A stretch of 64,000 nt of DNA from CAZNUM01 sp964539305 (GTDB lineage: Bacteria > Fidelibacterota > Marinisomatia > Marinisomatales > TCS55): positions 1 to 64,000 of the forward strand of contig CAZIIM010000005.1 of the NCBI GenBank assembly GCA_964539305.1, given 5' to 3'. The notes beneath the pieces were generated by a model that was given only the letters and a program-made list of their open reading frames with translations, ran no database searches and had not been told where the DNA came from. Shown here one piece after another: positions 56,461 through 64,000 of the stretch (its first letter is position 1; each line of letters starts with the position of its first letter). The position numbers and the translations under genes are program-made.

Positions 56461-57345
56461 ATGAAGATTTTAATCGCAGTCGGTGGAAAAGAATTTTCAG
56501 GACCTACCTTAAGGGCTGGCATGAAAATCGCCCGTGCCTTCAATGCTTCTGCCACAATCATTGATGTGGGGGAGAAGGTCAGCAGTTTTAATACCAATAT
56601 TGTGGACCTGGCCCATGAGCGGATGGAATCCTGGGATTTTCACCGCTCCGGCGTGGAGGTGTTGGAGTGGGCTTTCAATTACCTGGCAGAACATGAATTT
56701 ATTGAACCCCAGAATATTGAAGCGGGCTTTGCCCGCCATACCCTGGTCAGAACCAGCTCGACCCGCTGGGATCTGTTCCTGAAGGGAACGGTGTGTAAAG
56801 ATGTAAACCTGGTGCTTCGGACCGGGGATATTATTGCGGAATTGCGGGAGGAAGTTCAGACCGGTCAATACGATGTGACCATTATTGGTGGCAGCCAGAA
56901 ACGACGGATGGGGCACGACCTGATTCAGTATATTGACAGTTCAATATTTATTGTGAATCAATACGATTTTAACCGGAAATACCGGATTCTGCTGGCGGTG
57001 GATGATTCAAAAGGAACCCGGAAAGCAGTCGTGTATGGTGCCCGGGTGGCCCAGGCGTTTGACGTGGGTGTGGACCTGCTGACGGTATCAAAAAAGGACC
57101 ATTTTGGCCCCGGTTACCGGGGAGCCGCTGAACGGGCGGCGAAATTTATGCGTCGGGCCAAAATTCCGTTCGAATCTCATTTTAAAGTGGGGGACCCGGC
57201 CACCGTGATTAAGAAAGAAGCGGGGCAGGATCATATGATTGTCATGGGCTCCTCCAGGCGGAGTCCGCTGGCAAAGTTTTTTACCGGCAGTAAACCCTTG
57301 AAAGTGCTGGAAGATTGCCGTTGCCCCGTTTTAATTGTGAAATAG
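56461..57345 (+). CDS. Tandem universal stress protein (UspA family)
   Basis: 294 residues, two Usp units. The N-terminal one (MKILIAVGGKEFSGPTLRAGMKIARAF; YDVTIIGGSQKRRMGHDLI) has lost parts of the nucleotide loop. The C-terminal one (YRILLAVDDSKGTRKAVVYGARVAQAF; HMIVMGSSRRSPLAKFFTGSKPLKVLEDCRCPVLIVK, the GSS(x)9G(S/T) ATP-binding pattern) is intact. Usp proteins often partner with transporters as ATP sensors; the DASS gene lies 23 bases upstream and the ClC gene 80 bases downstream. Confidence 0.9.
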   Translation: MKILIAVGGKEFSGPTLRAGMKIARAFNASATIIDVGEKVSSFNTNIVDLAHERMESWDFHRSGVEVLEWAFNYLAEHEFIEPQNIEAGFARHTLVRTSSTRWDLFLKGTVCKDVNLVLRTGDIIAELREEVQTGQYDVTIIGGSQKRRMGHDLIQYIDSSIFIVNQYDFNRKYRILLAVDDSKGTRKAVVYGARVAQAFDVGVDLLTVSKKDHFGPGYRGAAERAAKFMRRAKIPFESHFKVGDPATVIKKEAGQDHMIVMGSSRRSPLAKFFTGSKPLKVLEDCRCPVLIVK

Positions 57346-57425
57346 TTCGCACCAACTGATTCTTTTTATCTTTTCTTCCTGACAGCAAAGCGGAATTTTT
57401 CATAAATTCGCCAGCTTTTTTACCT

Positions 57426-59189
57426 ATGATTTTTTCAAAAACAATCTTTCGCTTTACCACCCTCTACAAACGGCTCAGTGGCTTTAATGTCACTCGGCTG
57501 GTTTTATTTAGTGGCTTGATGGGGGTGCTGGGTGCCATCGCCTCGCTAATCTTTACCCATCTGGTGGATCTTTTAAACTCTTATCTGTTAATTGGGTTGG
57601 CCGGTTACCAGGTACCGGTCCTGGTTACGGAAGGAGGGAATTTAACCGAAGTAACCGGTTCCCACGGACGGTGGCTGATACCACTGATTACCACCTTTGG
57701 TGCCCTGATCTCCGGATGGTTGGTGTTTCGATTTGCCCCGGAGACTGAAGGCCATGGGACCGATGCCGTAGTGAAATCCTACCATCAGGAGGGGGGAAAG
57801 ATTCGCCAGCGTGTTCCTTTCCTGAAACTCATCTCAGCAGCCCTGACCATCGGCTCTGGTGGATCGGCAGGGAGGGAAGGTCCTACGGCTCAGATTACGG
57901 CCGGTTTAGGTTCCATGATTGCCGACTGGTTCCATCTGAATGAGCGGGACCGACGTCTGATGATTTTAACGGGAATGGCTGCAGGGCTTTCGGCCATGTT
58001 CCGAAGTCCGTTTGGTGCCGCTATTTTTGCGATTGAAATCCTGTATCACGGGATGGAATTCGAAGCCCGGCATCTCATCTATACCATCATTGCCGCAGTC
58101 ACCGCCTATGCTATCAATGGTATCTTCTTTGGCTGGACGCCTATCTTTCAGATTCCCGCGGGTCTCACCTTTCACCGTCCTGGAGTGCTTATCTGGTACG
58201 CTGTACTGGGAGTATTGGCCGGGATGCTTGGGTCAATCCTGCCCCGTCTTTTTTACCGGATGCGGGACGGATTTAACCGCCTTCCAATCAATCCGATTTT
58301 TCGGCCCGCAGTCGGTGGATTGGCACTGGGTCTGCTGGCCCTGGCGGTTCCCCAGGTCCTCGGGGGTGGATATGGTTGGATGCAACTGGCCATCAATGGT
58401 GAACTGGGTTTCGGCCTGGTCTGCCTGTTGTTAGTGACAAAACCCTTTGCCATGTCCTTTACAATCAGCTCCGGCGGTTCCGGTGGTGTCTTTGCTCCCA
58501 GCCTCTTTATCGGTACCATGATGGGAGTAGCCCTGGCGCAAGGCGTCGATACACTGTTCCCGGGCGTCAGTCTGGAAACACCTGCTTTTGCGATTGTGGG
58601 AATGGCCTGTCTCTTTGGCGGCGCGGCGCGCGTTCCCATCGCTGCCCTGATGATGGTAGTAGAGATGACGGGAGGATACGGGTTACTCGTCCCCACCATG
58701 ATTACGGTAGCATTAAGTTATCTGGTACAATCGGCGCTGCGGATTGATCGTAAATATCCTACTTTGTACGAGGCGCAAGTCGCTGATCGGGCCGAATCGC
58801 CTGTTCATCGTCAGGAATATGTGGAGAAGACACTTGAACTGCTCCGGAGCAATAATCTTCGTCAGCTCACGAAAGATACCCACATCAGTCTCAGCCTTTC
58901 AGATATTGTAAAATGGCCCACGCCTTTGGAAATTAAAGAAACGGGTCAGTTTTTTTTGCTGGGTATTGTCCGCAGGAATTCCGTACTGGCAGGAAAAACA
59001 TTGAAGGATGCCAATATTTCCGCCAAGGATTATCGTTTTCTGGCGGTGATCCGGAATGAGAACTTTCTTGTACCGGACGGGAATACAATTTTGTCACCTG
59101 GAGACAAAGTAATACTTCTGATTAAAAAGGATCGCTATCCTTTCATTAAAGATAGTATTCGGATTCCCTTTTTGGATCGTATTAAGTAG
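57426..59189 (+). CDS. ClC-family chloride channel/antiporter with C-terminal TrkA-C domain
   Basis: 587 residues. ClC core to about residue 430, with the selectivity motifs GSGGSAGREGPTAQI (gating Glu in GREGP, about 156), SSGGSGGVFAPSLFIG (GxFxP motif, about 350) and a C-terminal pore helix. AIFAIEILY offers a Glu at the position of the inner proton Glu of E. coli ClC, so it may be an H+/Cl- antiporter. Residues about 500-580 form a TrkA-C (RCK-C) domain (FFLLGIVRRNSVLAGKTLKDANI ... ILSPGDKVILLI), replacing the CBS pair of many ClCs. Monocistronic or linked to the Usp gene. Confidence 0.9.
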   Translation: MIFSKTIFRFTTLYKRLSGFNVTRLVLFSGLMGVLGAIASLIFTHLVDLLNSYLLIGLAGYQVPVLVTEGGNLTEVTGSHGRWLIPLITTFGALISGWLVFRFAPETEGHGTDAVVKSYHQEGGKIRQRVPFLKLISAALTIGSGGSAGREGPTAQITAGLGSMIADWFHLNERDRRLMILTGMAAGLSAMFRSPFGAAIFAIEILYHGMEFEARHLIYTIIAAVTAYAINGIFFGWTPIFQIPAGLTFHRPGVLIWYAVLGVLAGMLGSILPRLFYRMRDGFNRLPINPIFRPAVGGLALGLLALAVPQVLGGGYGWMQLAINGELGFGLVCLLLVTKPFAMSFTISSGGSGGVFAPSLFIGTMMGVALAQGVDTLFPGVSLETPAFAIVGMACLFGGAARVPIAALMMVVEMTGGYGLLVPTMITVALSYLVQSALRIDRKYPTLYEAQVADRAESPVHRQEYVEKTLELLRSNNLRQLTKDTHISLSLSDIVKWPTPLEIKETGQFFLLGIVRRNSVLAGKTLKDANISAKDYRFLAVIRNENFLVPDGNTILSPGDKVILLIKKDRYPFIKDSIRIPFLDRIK

Positions 59190-59227
59190 TTCTAAAACCT
59201 TAATTCACTTCTATTGAAATAATTCTA

Positions 59228-59246
59228 AATAATAATCATTATTATT
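59228..59246. promoter_or_regulatory. PerR/Fur-type operator (perfect 9-1-9 palindrome)
   Basis: AATAATAATCATTATTATT: 9-bp arms around one central base, the architecture of Fur and PerR boxes. It lies 52 bases before the PerR ATG (59298). A possible -35 TTGAAA (59214-59219) and -10 CATTAT (59237-59242, 17-base spacer) place it over the promoter, so peroxide-sensitive autoregulation of perR-prx-sod is likely. Confidence 0.78.
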
Positions 59247-59297
59247 ATTGTTTATTAGGTATTTAGGTCATAATTTCCAGTGTCAAGTAAGGTAATC

Positions 59298-59681
59298 ATG
59301 CGCTACAGTAAACAACGGGAAGTCATATTAGAGCTGGTTCGGAGTACCCACTCCCACCCGACGGCAGACTGGGTTTACACCCAGGTGCGGAAGAAGATGC
59401 CCAATGTTAGTCTGGGGACCGTTTATCGGAATTTAGGACAGTTGGTGGATGCCAATGTCATTAATGTCCTGAAATACGATGGTGTGGTTCATTATGACGG
59501 CAATGTAACGGAACATCAGCATTTTTCCTGCCAGGTCTGTGGGAATATTTTCGATATTGATATTGATGTGGATGTGAGTGATTTAATGCACCAGGTTGAA
59601 ACCAGGACCCGTTATCATTTCGCTGATTACCAATTACACATTATTGGAATTTGTAATACGTGTCAAACGAATAAAAACTGA
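59298..59681 (+). CDS. perR: PerR-type Fur-family peroxide regulator
   Basis: 127 residues from ATG 59298 (AAGG 5 bases before; an in-frame GTG at 59280 is less likely). Winged helix: RYSKQREVILELVRSTHSHPTADWVYTQVRKKMPNVSLGTVYRNLGQL. Regulatory metal site residues are H in THSHP, D in HYDGNVTEHQHFSC (the PerR-type Asp), and the EHQH pair. Structural zinc: CQVC and CNTC. The Asp in HYDG favours PerR over Fur. It represses peroxide defence until its Fe-site His is oxidised. The peroxiredoxin starts 11 bases downstream. Confidence 0.9.
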   Translation: MRYSKQREVILELVRSTHSHPTADWVYTQVRKKMPNVSLGTVYRNLGQLVDANVINVLKYDGVVHYDGNVTEHQHFSCQVCGNIFDIDIDVDVSDLMHQVETRTRYHFADYQLHIIGICNTCQTNKN

Positions 59682-59692
59682 AAGGATACTTT

Positions 59693-60337
59693 ATGTTAGT
59701 AACCAAAACCGCTCCGGATTTCACGCAGACCGCTGTTATGCCGGATAATTCATTTAAGGATATATCACTATCGGATTACAGGGGGAAGAAAGTTGTCTTA
59801 TTCTTCTACCCCTTGGATTTCACGTTTGTCTGTCCCACGGAAATCATCGCTTTTGATCATCGCCTGGAAGAATTTGAAAAACGCAATGTCCAAGTATTGG
59901 GCTGTTCCGTGGACTCAAAATTTTCCCATTGGGCCTGGAAGAATACAGATGTAAAAGAGGGCGGCATTGGAAACATTCGCTATCCCTTGATTGCCGATAT
60001 TGATAAAAGTATCGCCCGCGCCTATGATGTTTTAGTCGACGCCAAAGAAGCGACCATTCTGACTGATGAAGAGGAATACGATTCCAGTGTGAACGGGAGT
60101 GTGGCTTTAAGAGGCTCCTTCTTGATTGACGAGGAGGGTGTTATCCGCCATGCCGTACTCAATGATCTTCCCCTGGGTCGAAACATTGATGAAATGCTGC
60201 GTGTAATCGATGCCCTGACCTTCAACCAGGAACACGGTGAAGTGTGTCCCGCCGGTTGGGAAGCAGGCGAAGAAGGAATGGCTGAAAGCGCCGAAGGCGT
60301 CGCCAGTTACCTGGCAAAGCACGCTCAGGAACTTTAA
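59693..60337 (+). CDS. Typical 2-Cys peroxiredoxin (AhpC/Prx1)
   Basis: 214 residues. Peroxidatic Cys47 in DFTFVCPTEI with Thr and Pro; resolving Cys in EHGEVCPAGW. Reduces H2O2 and alkyl peroxides. The segment DAKEATILTDEEEYDSSVNGSVALRG is about 12-17 residues longer than usual between the YGVL region and ALRGxFLID, an insertion. In operon with perR (11 bases). A 29-base hairpin follows before sodB. Confidence 0.95.
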   Translation: MLVTKTAPDFTQTAVMPDNSFKDISLSDYRGKKVVLFFYPLDFTFVCPTEIIAFDHRLEEFEKRNVQVLGCSVDSKFSHWAWKNTDVKEGGIGNIRYPLIADIDKSIARAYDVLVDAKEATILTDEEEYDSSVNGSVALRGSFLIDEEGVIRHAVLNDLPLGRNIDEMLRVIDALTFNQEHGEVCPAGWEAGEEGMAESAEGVASYLAKHAQEL

Positions 60338-60351
60338 TACAATTGGGATGT

Positions 60352-60380
60352 GCCGGTTTCTGGTCCTGTCAGAAACCGGC
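60352..60380 (+). other. Perfect 11-bp hairpin between prx and sodB
   Basis: GCCGGTTTCTG (60352-60362) pairs fully with CAGAAACCGGC (60370-60380) around a 7-base loop. CTCTCACTAC follows, no U-tract, so it is not a normal intrinsic terminator. It may stabilise the prx part of the mRNA or attenuate expression of sodB, which starts at 60420 with its own AAAGGAG. Confidence 0.65.
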
Positions 60381-60419
60381 CTCTCACTACAAGTTGGTTT
60401 AATTTAAAGGAGAAAAAAT

Positions 60420-60998
60420 ATGTCTCATCAATTACCCGAACTTCCTTATGCAATGGATGCTCTGGAACCACATATTTCCAGGGAAACCCTGGAATATCAT
60501 TACGGAAAACATCACCAGGCTTATGTGAATAATTTGAATAAGCTGATTCAAGGCACCGAATATGAAAATGCATCTCTGGAAGACATCATTCAAAAAGCTT
60601 CCGGTGGACTGTTTAATAATGCTGCCCAGGTATGGAATCATACATTTTACTGGAATTGTCTGAGCCCCCAGGGTGGGGGAGAACCCTCCGGGGCCCTGAG
60701 TGAAGCTCTCCAGAAATCCTTTGGATCGTTTGATACTTTTAAGGAGGCTTTTTCAAAGTCCGCTGTTACCAATTTTGGTTCCGGGTGGACCTGGCTGGTT
60801 AAAACGGACGACGGAAGCCTGGAAATCGTGAATACCAGTAATGCTCATACACCTGTCGCCAATGGTGGAAAAACCGTACTGACGATAGATGTTTGGGAAC
60901 ACGCCTATTATATCGATTACCGGAATGCCCGGCCCAAATATGTGGAGGCATTCTGGAATCTGGTCAACTGGGAGTTTGCAGCTACAAACTTGAGTTAA
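60420..60998 (+). CDS. sodB: Iron superoxide dismutase
   Basis: 192 residues, full length. Metal ligands: His in LEYHYGKHHQAYV, His in AQVWNHTFYWNCL, Asp and His in LTIDVWEHAYYIDY. AAQVWNHTFYW and the Gln-bearing order point to the Fe type (or cambialistic). Cytosolic (no signal). AAAGGAG precedes the ATG at a good distance. Ends 23 bases before a strong terminator. Confidence 0.95.
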   Translation: MSHQLPELPYAMDALEPHISRETLEYHYGKHHQAYVNNLNKLIQGTEYENASLEDIIQKASGGLFNNAAQVWNHTFYWNCLSPQGGGEPSGALSEALQKSFGSFDTFKEAFSKSAVTNFGSGWTWLVKTDDGSLEIVNTSNAHTPVANGGKTVLTIDVWEHAYYIDYRNARPKYVEAFWNLVNWEFAATNLS

Positions 60999-61021
60999 AC
61001 CGACGGTATGACCTGTATCTG

Positions 61022-61052
61022 AAAGCCCCTTTCGAGGGGCTTTTTTCTTTTC
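61022..61052 (+). terminator. Strong intrinsic terminator of the perR-prx-sodB unit
   Basis: AAAGCCCC (61022-61029), 6-base loop, GGGGCTTT (61036-61043), then TTTCTTTT: a GC stem directly followed by a T-tract. Confidence 0.92.
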
Positions 61053-61066
61053 CACTGTACCTGAAA

Positions 61067-61131
61067 CCGGAAAAATTTTTCCGGATTTTGCACTAAAATT
61101 CTTGCATTTCAGACAAAATACTCTTTAATAT
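61067..61131 (+). promoter_or_regulatory. Palindrome and putative promoter of rrf2-cytochrome-narG
   Basis: CCGGAAAAATTTTTCCGG (61067-61084) is a perfect 18-base palindrome. Further down, -35 TTGCAT (61102-61107), 18-base spacer, -10 TAATAT (61126-61131). The predicted start is only about 5 bases before the ATG at 61143, and no Shine-Dalgarno is seen, so the mRNA may be nearly leaderless. The palindrome could be an operator upstream of the promoter. Confidence 0.45.
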
Positions 61132-61142
61132 GAAATAAGCAA

Positions 61143-61613
61143 ATGAGGCTTTTATCCAAGACATGCATTTATGGAATTCGGGCAGCCGTTTATCTGGCAT
61201 CGTTGGAATCGGAAAAGACTTATGTGCCGATCCGTCAGATATCCGAATATTTGCAGTTATCCTTCCATTTTCTCACGAAAATATTTCAGATTTTGACCAA
61301 TCATAATATCATCAATTCTTACCGTGGACCTAATGGAGGCGTCTCCCTGGCCCGACCCGCCAGTGAAATCAAACTCATGGATATTGTGGTTGCCATTGAA
61401 GGCGAAGGCTTTTTTAAAGATTGTATTCTGGCTTTGCCCAATTGTGGTGAAGAACAACCCTGCCCCTTGCATAAATATTGGGGTGAAACACGGGACAGTC
61501 TCAAAGCGATTTTCGAAGACACCAACCTGGCGGAACTCAAAGACAGGCTTGAAACAGAGGGCTTGCGGTTGGTGCAGGAGTATCCATCAGTATCAGACCG
61601 AAAACCAATCTAA
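61143..61613 (+). CDS. Rrf2-family Fe-S transcription regulator (NsrR/IscR-like)
   Basis: 156 residues. Winged HTH SKTCIYGIRAAVYLAS...VPIRQISEYLQLSFHFLTKIFQIL, then GGVSLARPASEI. Three conserved Cys in DCILALPNCGEEQPCPLHKYW form the Cys set for a [2Fe-2S] or [4Fe-4S] cluster. Rrf2 proteins of this kind sense NO (NsrR) or cluster status. Being first in a run with a respiratory cytochrome and narG (5-base gap to the next gene) it probably controls nitrate respiration, in line with NO sensing; this is inferred. Confidence 0.87.
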   Translation: MRLLSKTCIYGIRAAVYLASLESEKTYVPIRQISEYLQLSFHFLTKIFQILTNHNIINSYRGPNGGVSLARPASEIKLMDIVVAIEGEGFFKDCILALPNCGEEQPCPLHKYWGETRDSLKAIFEDTNLAELKDRLETEGLRLVQEYPSVSDRKPI

Positions 61614-61619
61614 TAGATC

Positions 61620-62555
61620 ATGAAGAAACAACCCATATTCAATCTCATTCTGGCAGGTATGATCGGTACGACTCTGGTCATGGGCCAAAGCGAAGGAGAA
61701 AAATTATTCAAACAGATTTGCTTTACCTGCCATACCATTGGAAAAGGACGGCTTGTTGGACCGGACCTGGCAAACGTACAGAACCGTCGCCCGGAGGAAT
61801 GGATCATCCGTTTCGTCCAGACCTCCCAGTCGGTTATTAAAAGTGGTGACCAGTATGCCAATACACTTTTCAACCAGTACAACAAATTGATTATGCCCGA
61901 CAACCCCTACACTGCGGACCAGATTCGGGCCATTATTTCCTATATCAAGGAAAACAGTCCACCTGAAGCAACCGGAACCGTTCAAGTTGCAACGAGCGAA
62001 ACAAAAACACCCTCAGCAGCTGTGGCTCCGGTACCGACACCCACACCGGGCGACCGTCCTCTCAGTCAGGCAACAAAAGCGGACATCGATCGGGGGCGAA
62101 GCCTGTTTGGTGGAGGCTCCCGGTTGGCAAATCAAGGTCCCACGTGTAACTCCTGCCATCATGTGAAAAATAATACGGTCATTGGGGGTGGGGCATTAGC
62201 AAAAGATTTAACCACCGTATTTACCCGTTTGAATGAAGCAGGGGTAAAAGCGATCCTTTCCAATCCACCTTTCCCTGCCATGAAGCAGGCTTACCAGAAT
62301 CGACCTTTAACAAAGGATGAGGTTTTCAGCCTGGCAGCCTTTCTCCAATATGTGGACCGCGTTCAGGTAAGTCAGAATGATATCAGCTATGGTGGGATTT
62401 TGTTCTTTTCGGGGGTAGGCGGAGTGTTGCTCCTGCTGATTTTCTTTGGGGGACTCTGGTCTCACCGTAAGAAACAGAGTGTCAATCAAACCATATTCGA
62501 ACGGCAATTAAAAACCACTAATTCAAAACCGGAAAAAAACCATGAGCTGGATTGA
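61620..62555 (+). CDS. Di-heme c-type cytochrome, membrane-anchored (NarC-like)
   Basis: 311 residues. Signal peptide (FNLILAGMIGTTLVMGQ). First heme C34FTCH38 with likely Met ligand in KLIMPDN; Pro/Thr/Ala-rich linker (about 118-145); second heme CNSCH (about 177-181); C-terminal TM helix GGILFFSGVGGVLLLLIFFGGLW (about 258-280) and a basic cytosolic tail. The stop overlaps narG by 14 bases. Thermus nar operons have a di-heme cytochrome (NarC) at this position, serving the nitrate reductase, so a quinol-to-periplasm electron branch is likely. Part of the rrf2-narG unit. Confidence 0.9.
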   Translation: MKKQPIFNLILAGMIGTTLVMGQSEGEKLFKQICFTCHTIGKGRLVGPDLANVQNRRPEEWIIRFVQTSQSVIKSGDQYANTLFNQYNKLIMPDNPYTADQIRAIISYIKENSPPEATGTVQVATSETKTPSAAVAPVPTPTPGDRPLSQATKADIDRGRSLFGGGSRLANQGPTCNSCHHVKNNTVIGGGALAKDLTTVFTRLNEAGVKAILSNPPFPAMKQAYQNRPLTKDEVFSLAAFLQYVDRVQVSQNDISYGGILFFSGVGGVLLLLIFFGGLWSHRKKQSVNQTIFERQLKTTNSKPEKNHELD

Positions 62556-64000
62556 AGACGTTTTATCACCACAGACCCGTCAATGGGAAGAGTTTTACCG
62601 CAACCGCTTTCAACATGACCGCGTTCACCGCAGTACCCATGGCGTAAACTGTACCGGAGGCTGTTCCTGGCAAATCTTTGTCAAAGAGGGGATTGTGGTC
62701 TGGGAAAACCAGCAGTTGGACTACCCCCTGCTGGAGAGCACGCTGCCACCCTATGAACCGCGGGGCTGCCAGCGGGGAATTTCGTTCTCCTGGTACCTGT
62801 ACAGTCCGTTACGTATTAAGTATCCTCTGATCCGGGGGGCGTTAATTGACGCTTACCGGGCGGAAAAGGAACGAACCGGTGACCCCTTGCAGGCATGGGA
62901 GAATCTCCAGAACAATCCTGAAAAACGGCAGGAATATCAGCAAGCGCGGGGTAAAGGAGGCTTCCGCCGGGCCAGTTGGGATGAAATGCTGGAGCTCATG
63001 GCCGCCGCCAACATTTACACCATTAAAAAACACGGCCCCGACCGAATCATCGGTTTCTCCCCCATTCCGGCCATGTCCATGCTGAGTTATGCCGCCGGGA
63101 GTCGTTTCTTGCAACTTTTAGGTGGCGTGAACCTGAGTTTTTACGACTGGTACTGTGACCTGCCCAACGCTTCCCCGGAAATCTGGGGTGAGCAAACCGA
63201 TGTCTGTGAAAGTGCTGATTGGTACAATTCGAAATTCATAGCTGTCATGGGAGCCAACCTGAATATGACCCGGACGCCCGATGCCCACTTCTTTGCCGAG
63301 GCCCGTCACAATGGGACCAAGGCAGTGGTGTTTTCCCCTGATTTTAGTCAGGTGGCCAAGTATTCCGATCAGTGGATTCCCCTCCACGCCGGTAGCGACG
63401 GTGCTTTCTGGATGGCCGTGACTCATGTCATTTTAAAAGAATTCCACCATGAGAAAAAAACACCCTACTTCCTCGATTATGTGAAGCGCTACACCGACAG
63501 CCCCTATTTGGTGGAGTTGAAAAAAGATGGCAACCATTACAAACCCACCCATCTTGTCCGGGCCAACCGCCTTGCCAACTATAAAGACATTGAAAACGGG
63601 GACTGGAAATTCATCAACATCGATTCCAAGTCAGGCAAACCAGTGGTGCCCAAAGGGAGTTCCGGGTTCCGCTGGGACAAGGCCAAGGGGAACTGGAACA
63701 TGAAATTGGAAGAAGGAGTCAATCACCAGCCCTATGACCCGGAAATCACCTTTCTGGAAAACCATGACCAGGTAGCCCAGGTGGAATTCACCGATTTCGC
63801 CCTGAATACCAAACATCTCCGGGGGGTACCGGTACGGCAGTTGGAAACGGCTGATGGGAAGAAAATCTTGGTGGCCACGGTCTACGATTTGATCATGGGT
63901 CAGTACGGGGTCGATCGCGGATTAGGCGGTGATTATCCCAAAGATTACGATGACAAGGATGCGGCCTACACGCCTGCCTGGCAGGAGATTGCCACGGGTA
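62542..64000 (+). CDS. narG: Respiratory nitrate reductase alpha subunit NarG, 3' end beyond window
   Basis: 486 residues visible, frame open to the right edge. No Tat signal, so the classical cytoplasm-facing NarG. FS0 cluster ligands H33, C37, C41 (RSTHGVNCTGGCSW) and C76 (RGCQRG) keep the spacing of E. coli NarG. Asp202 in SFYDWYCDLP is the Mo ligand. AGSRFLQLLGG, WGEQTDVCESADWYNS and RTPDAHFFAEARHNGT follow as in the family. Needs bis-MGD, matching the Moco genes and the MobA domain upstream. The rest (narHJI) would lie to the right. Confidence 0.95.
   Translation, partial: MSWIEDVLSPQTRQWEEFYRNRFQHDRVHRSTHGVNCTGGCSWQIFVKEGIVVWENQQLDYPLLESTLPPYEPRGCQRGISFSWYLYSPLRIKYPLIRGALIDAYRAEKERTGDPLQAWENLQNNPEKRQEYQQARGKGGFRRASWDEMLELMAAANIYTIKKHGPDRIIGFSPIPAMSMLSYAAGSRFLQLLGGVNLSFYDWYCDLPNASPEIWGEQTDVCESADWYNSKFIAVMGANLNMTRTPDAHFFAEARHNGTKAVVFSPDFSQVAKYSDQWIPLHAGSDGAFWMAVTHVILKEFHHEKKTPYFLDYVKRYTDSPYLVELKKDGNHYKPTHLVRANRLANYKDIENGDWKFINIDSKSGKPVVPKGSSGFRWDKAKGNWNMKLEEGVNHQPYDPEITFLENHDQVAQVEFTDFALNTKHLRGVPVRQLETADGKKILVATVYDLIMGQYGVDRGLGGDYPKDYDDKDAAYTPAWQEIATG

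Noticed and set aside
59171..59297. AT-rich run before perR as a simple repeat
   Set aside because: The ATT units resolve into one perfect 9-1-9 palindrome at 59228-59246, which is better explained as an operator.
62542..64000. Nitrite oxidoreductase (NxrA) instead of NarG
   Set aside because: No Tat signal and residues follow the cytoplasmic NarG pattern (RSTHGVNCTGGCSW, SFYDWYCDLP); NxrA of the periplasmic type is different.
1..64000. CRISPR arrays, tRNA or rRNA genes, phage or transposase genes
   Set aside because: No regularly spaced repeats, cloverleaf sequences, rRNA blocks or transposase motifs were seen on either strand by reading.

Overview
This 64 kb window comes from a Gram-negative bacterium: it has outer-membrane beta-barrels, lipoproteins, a TonB receptor and LolA-like carriers. 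I infer a member of the FCB superphylum, of the Marinimicrobia / Calditrichota / Ignavibacteriota kind. The reasons are the HmuY lipoprotein, the CBM9/DUF5916 protein, paired multi-domain amidohydrolases, a stand-alone four-helix-bundle (S23) gene and frequent weak ribosome binding sites. No marker gene fixes the phylum. No rRNA, tRNA or CRISPR array was seen. No gene-free stretch exceeds 300 bases. Two runs of exactly 100 N (1239-1338, 6761-6860) look like scaffold placeholders, and each sits between two unrelated half-genes.

Layout. 1-6.4 kb: the end of a class I aldolase, then a leftward operon (unknown protein, thiamine pyrophosphokinase, Na+/solute symporter, CYTH phosphatase, Na+/phosphate transporter). 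6.4-12.4 kb: a TetR gene and a rightward export cassette (RND/MMPL pump, two LolA-like carriers, cupin, outer-membrane barrel). 12.4-14.2 kb: PhoU-like protein and a second Na+/phosphate transporter. 14.3-20.3 kb: a leftward fatty-acid beta-oxidation operon (TetR, acyl-CoA dehydrogenase, thiolase, FadN) with a clear promoter-operator and a terminator hairpin. 20.5-23.9 kb: TetR, heme-type TonB receptor and HmuY. 24.7-29.8 kb: two amidohydrolase proteins and a LOG-family protein. 30-34.3 kb: lipoprotein, YceI, CBM9/DUF5916 barrel, Mth938-like protein. 34.4-38.2 kb: pentose phosphate genes rpe, tkt and rpiB, with an S23 element flanked by inverted repeats between tkt and rpiB.

38.2-55 kb is the most unusual part. 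A PhnD-like binding lipoprotein, a sensor kinase fused at its C-terminus to a MobA domain, and a sigma-54 activator precede a sigma-54-type promoter. That promoter drives a porin and a TtrB-TtrC-TtrA-type molybdoenzyme. Then follow moaA, moaCB (fusion), a TauE/SafE permease, moeA, a rhodanese-MoeB fusion, moaD and moaE. Signal detection, the enzyme, and nearly the whole path to its cofactor are in one block. The section from 38.2 to 49.2 kb reads as more AT-rich than its flanks, suggesting acquisition.

55-59.2 kb: DASS-family anion transporter, universal stress protein and ClC protein with a TrkA-C domain. 59.2-61.1 kb: an oxidative-stress unit (PerR-type regulator with a perfect 9-1-9 operator, 2-Cys peroxiredoxin, Fe superoxide dismutase) closed by a strong terminator. 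61.1-64 kb: an Fe-S Rrf2 regulator, a membrane-anchored di-heme cytochrome c and the start of narG, running off the right edge. Together the right half describes a respiratory generalist using sulfur-type oxyanions and nitrate as electron acceptors, with molybdenum cofactor supply and oxygen defence nearby.
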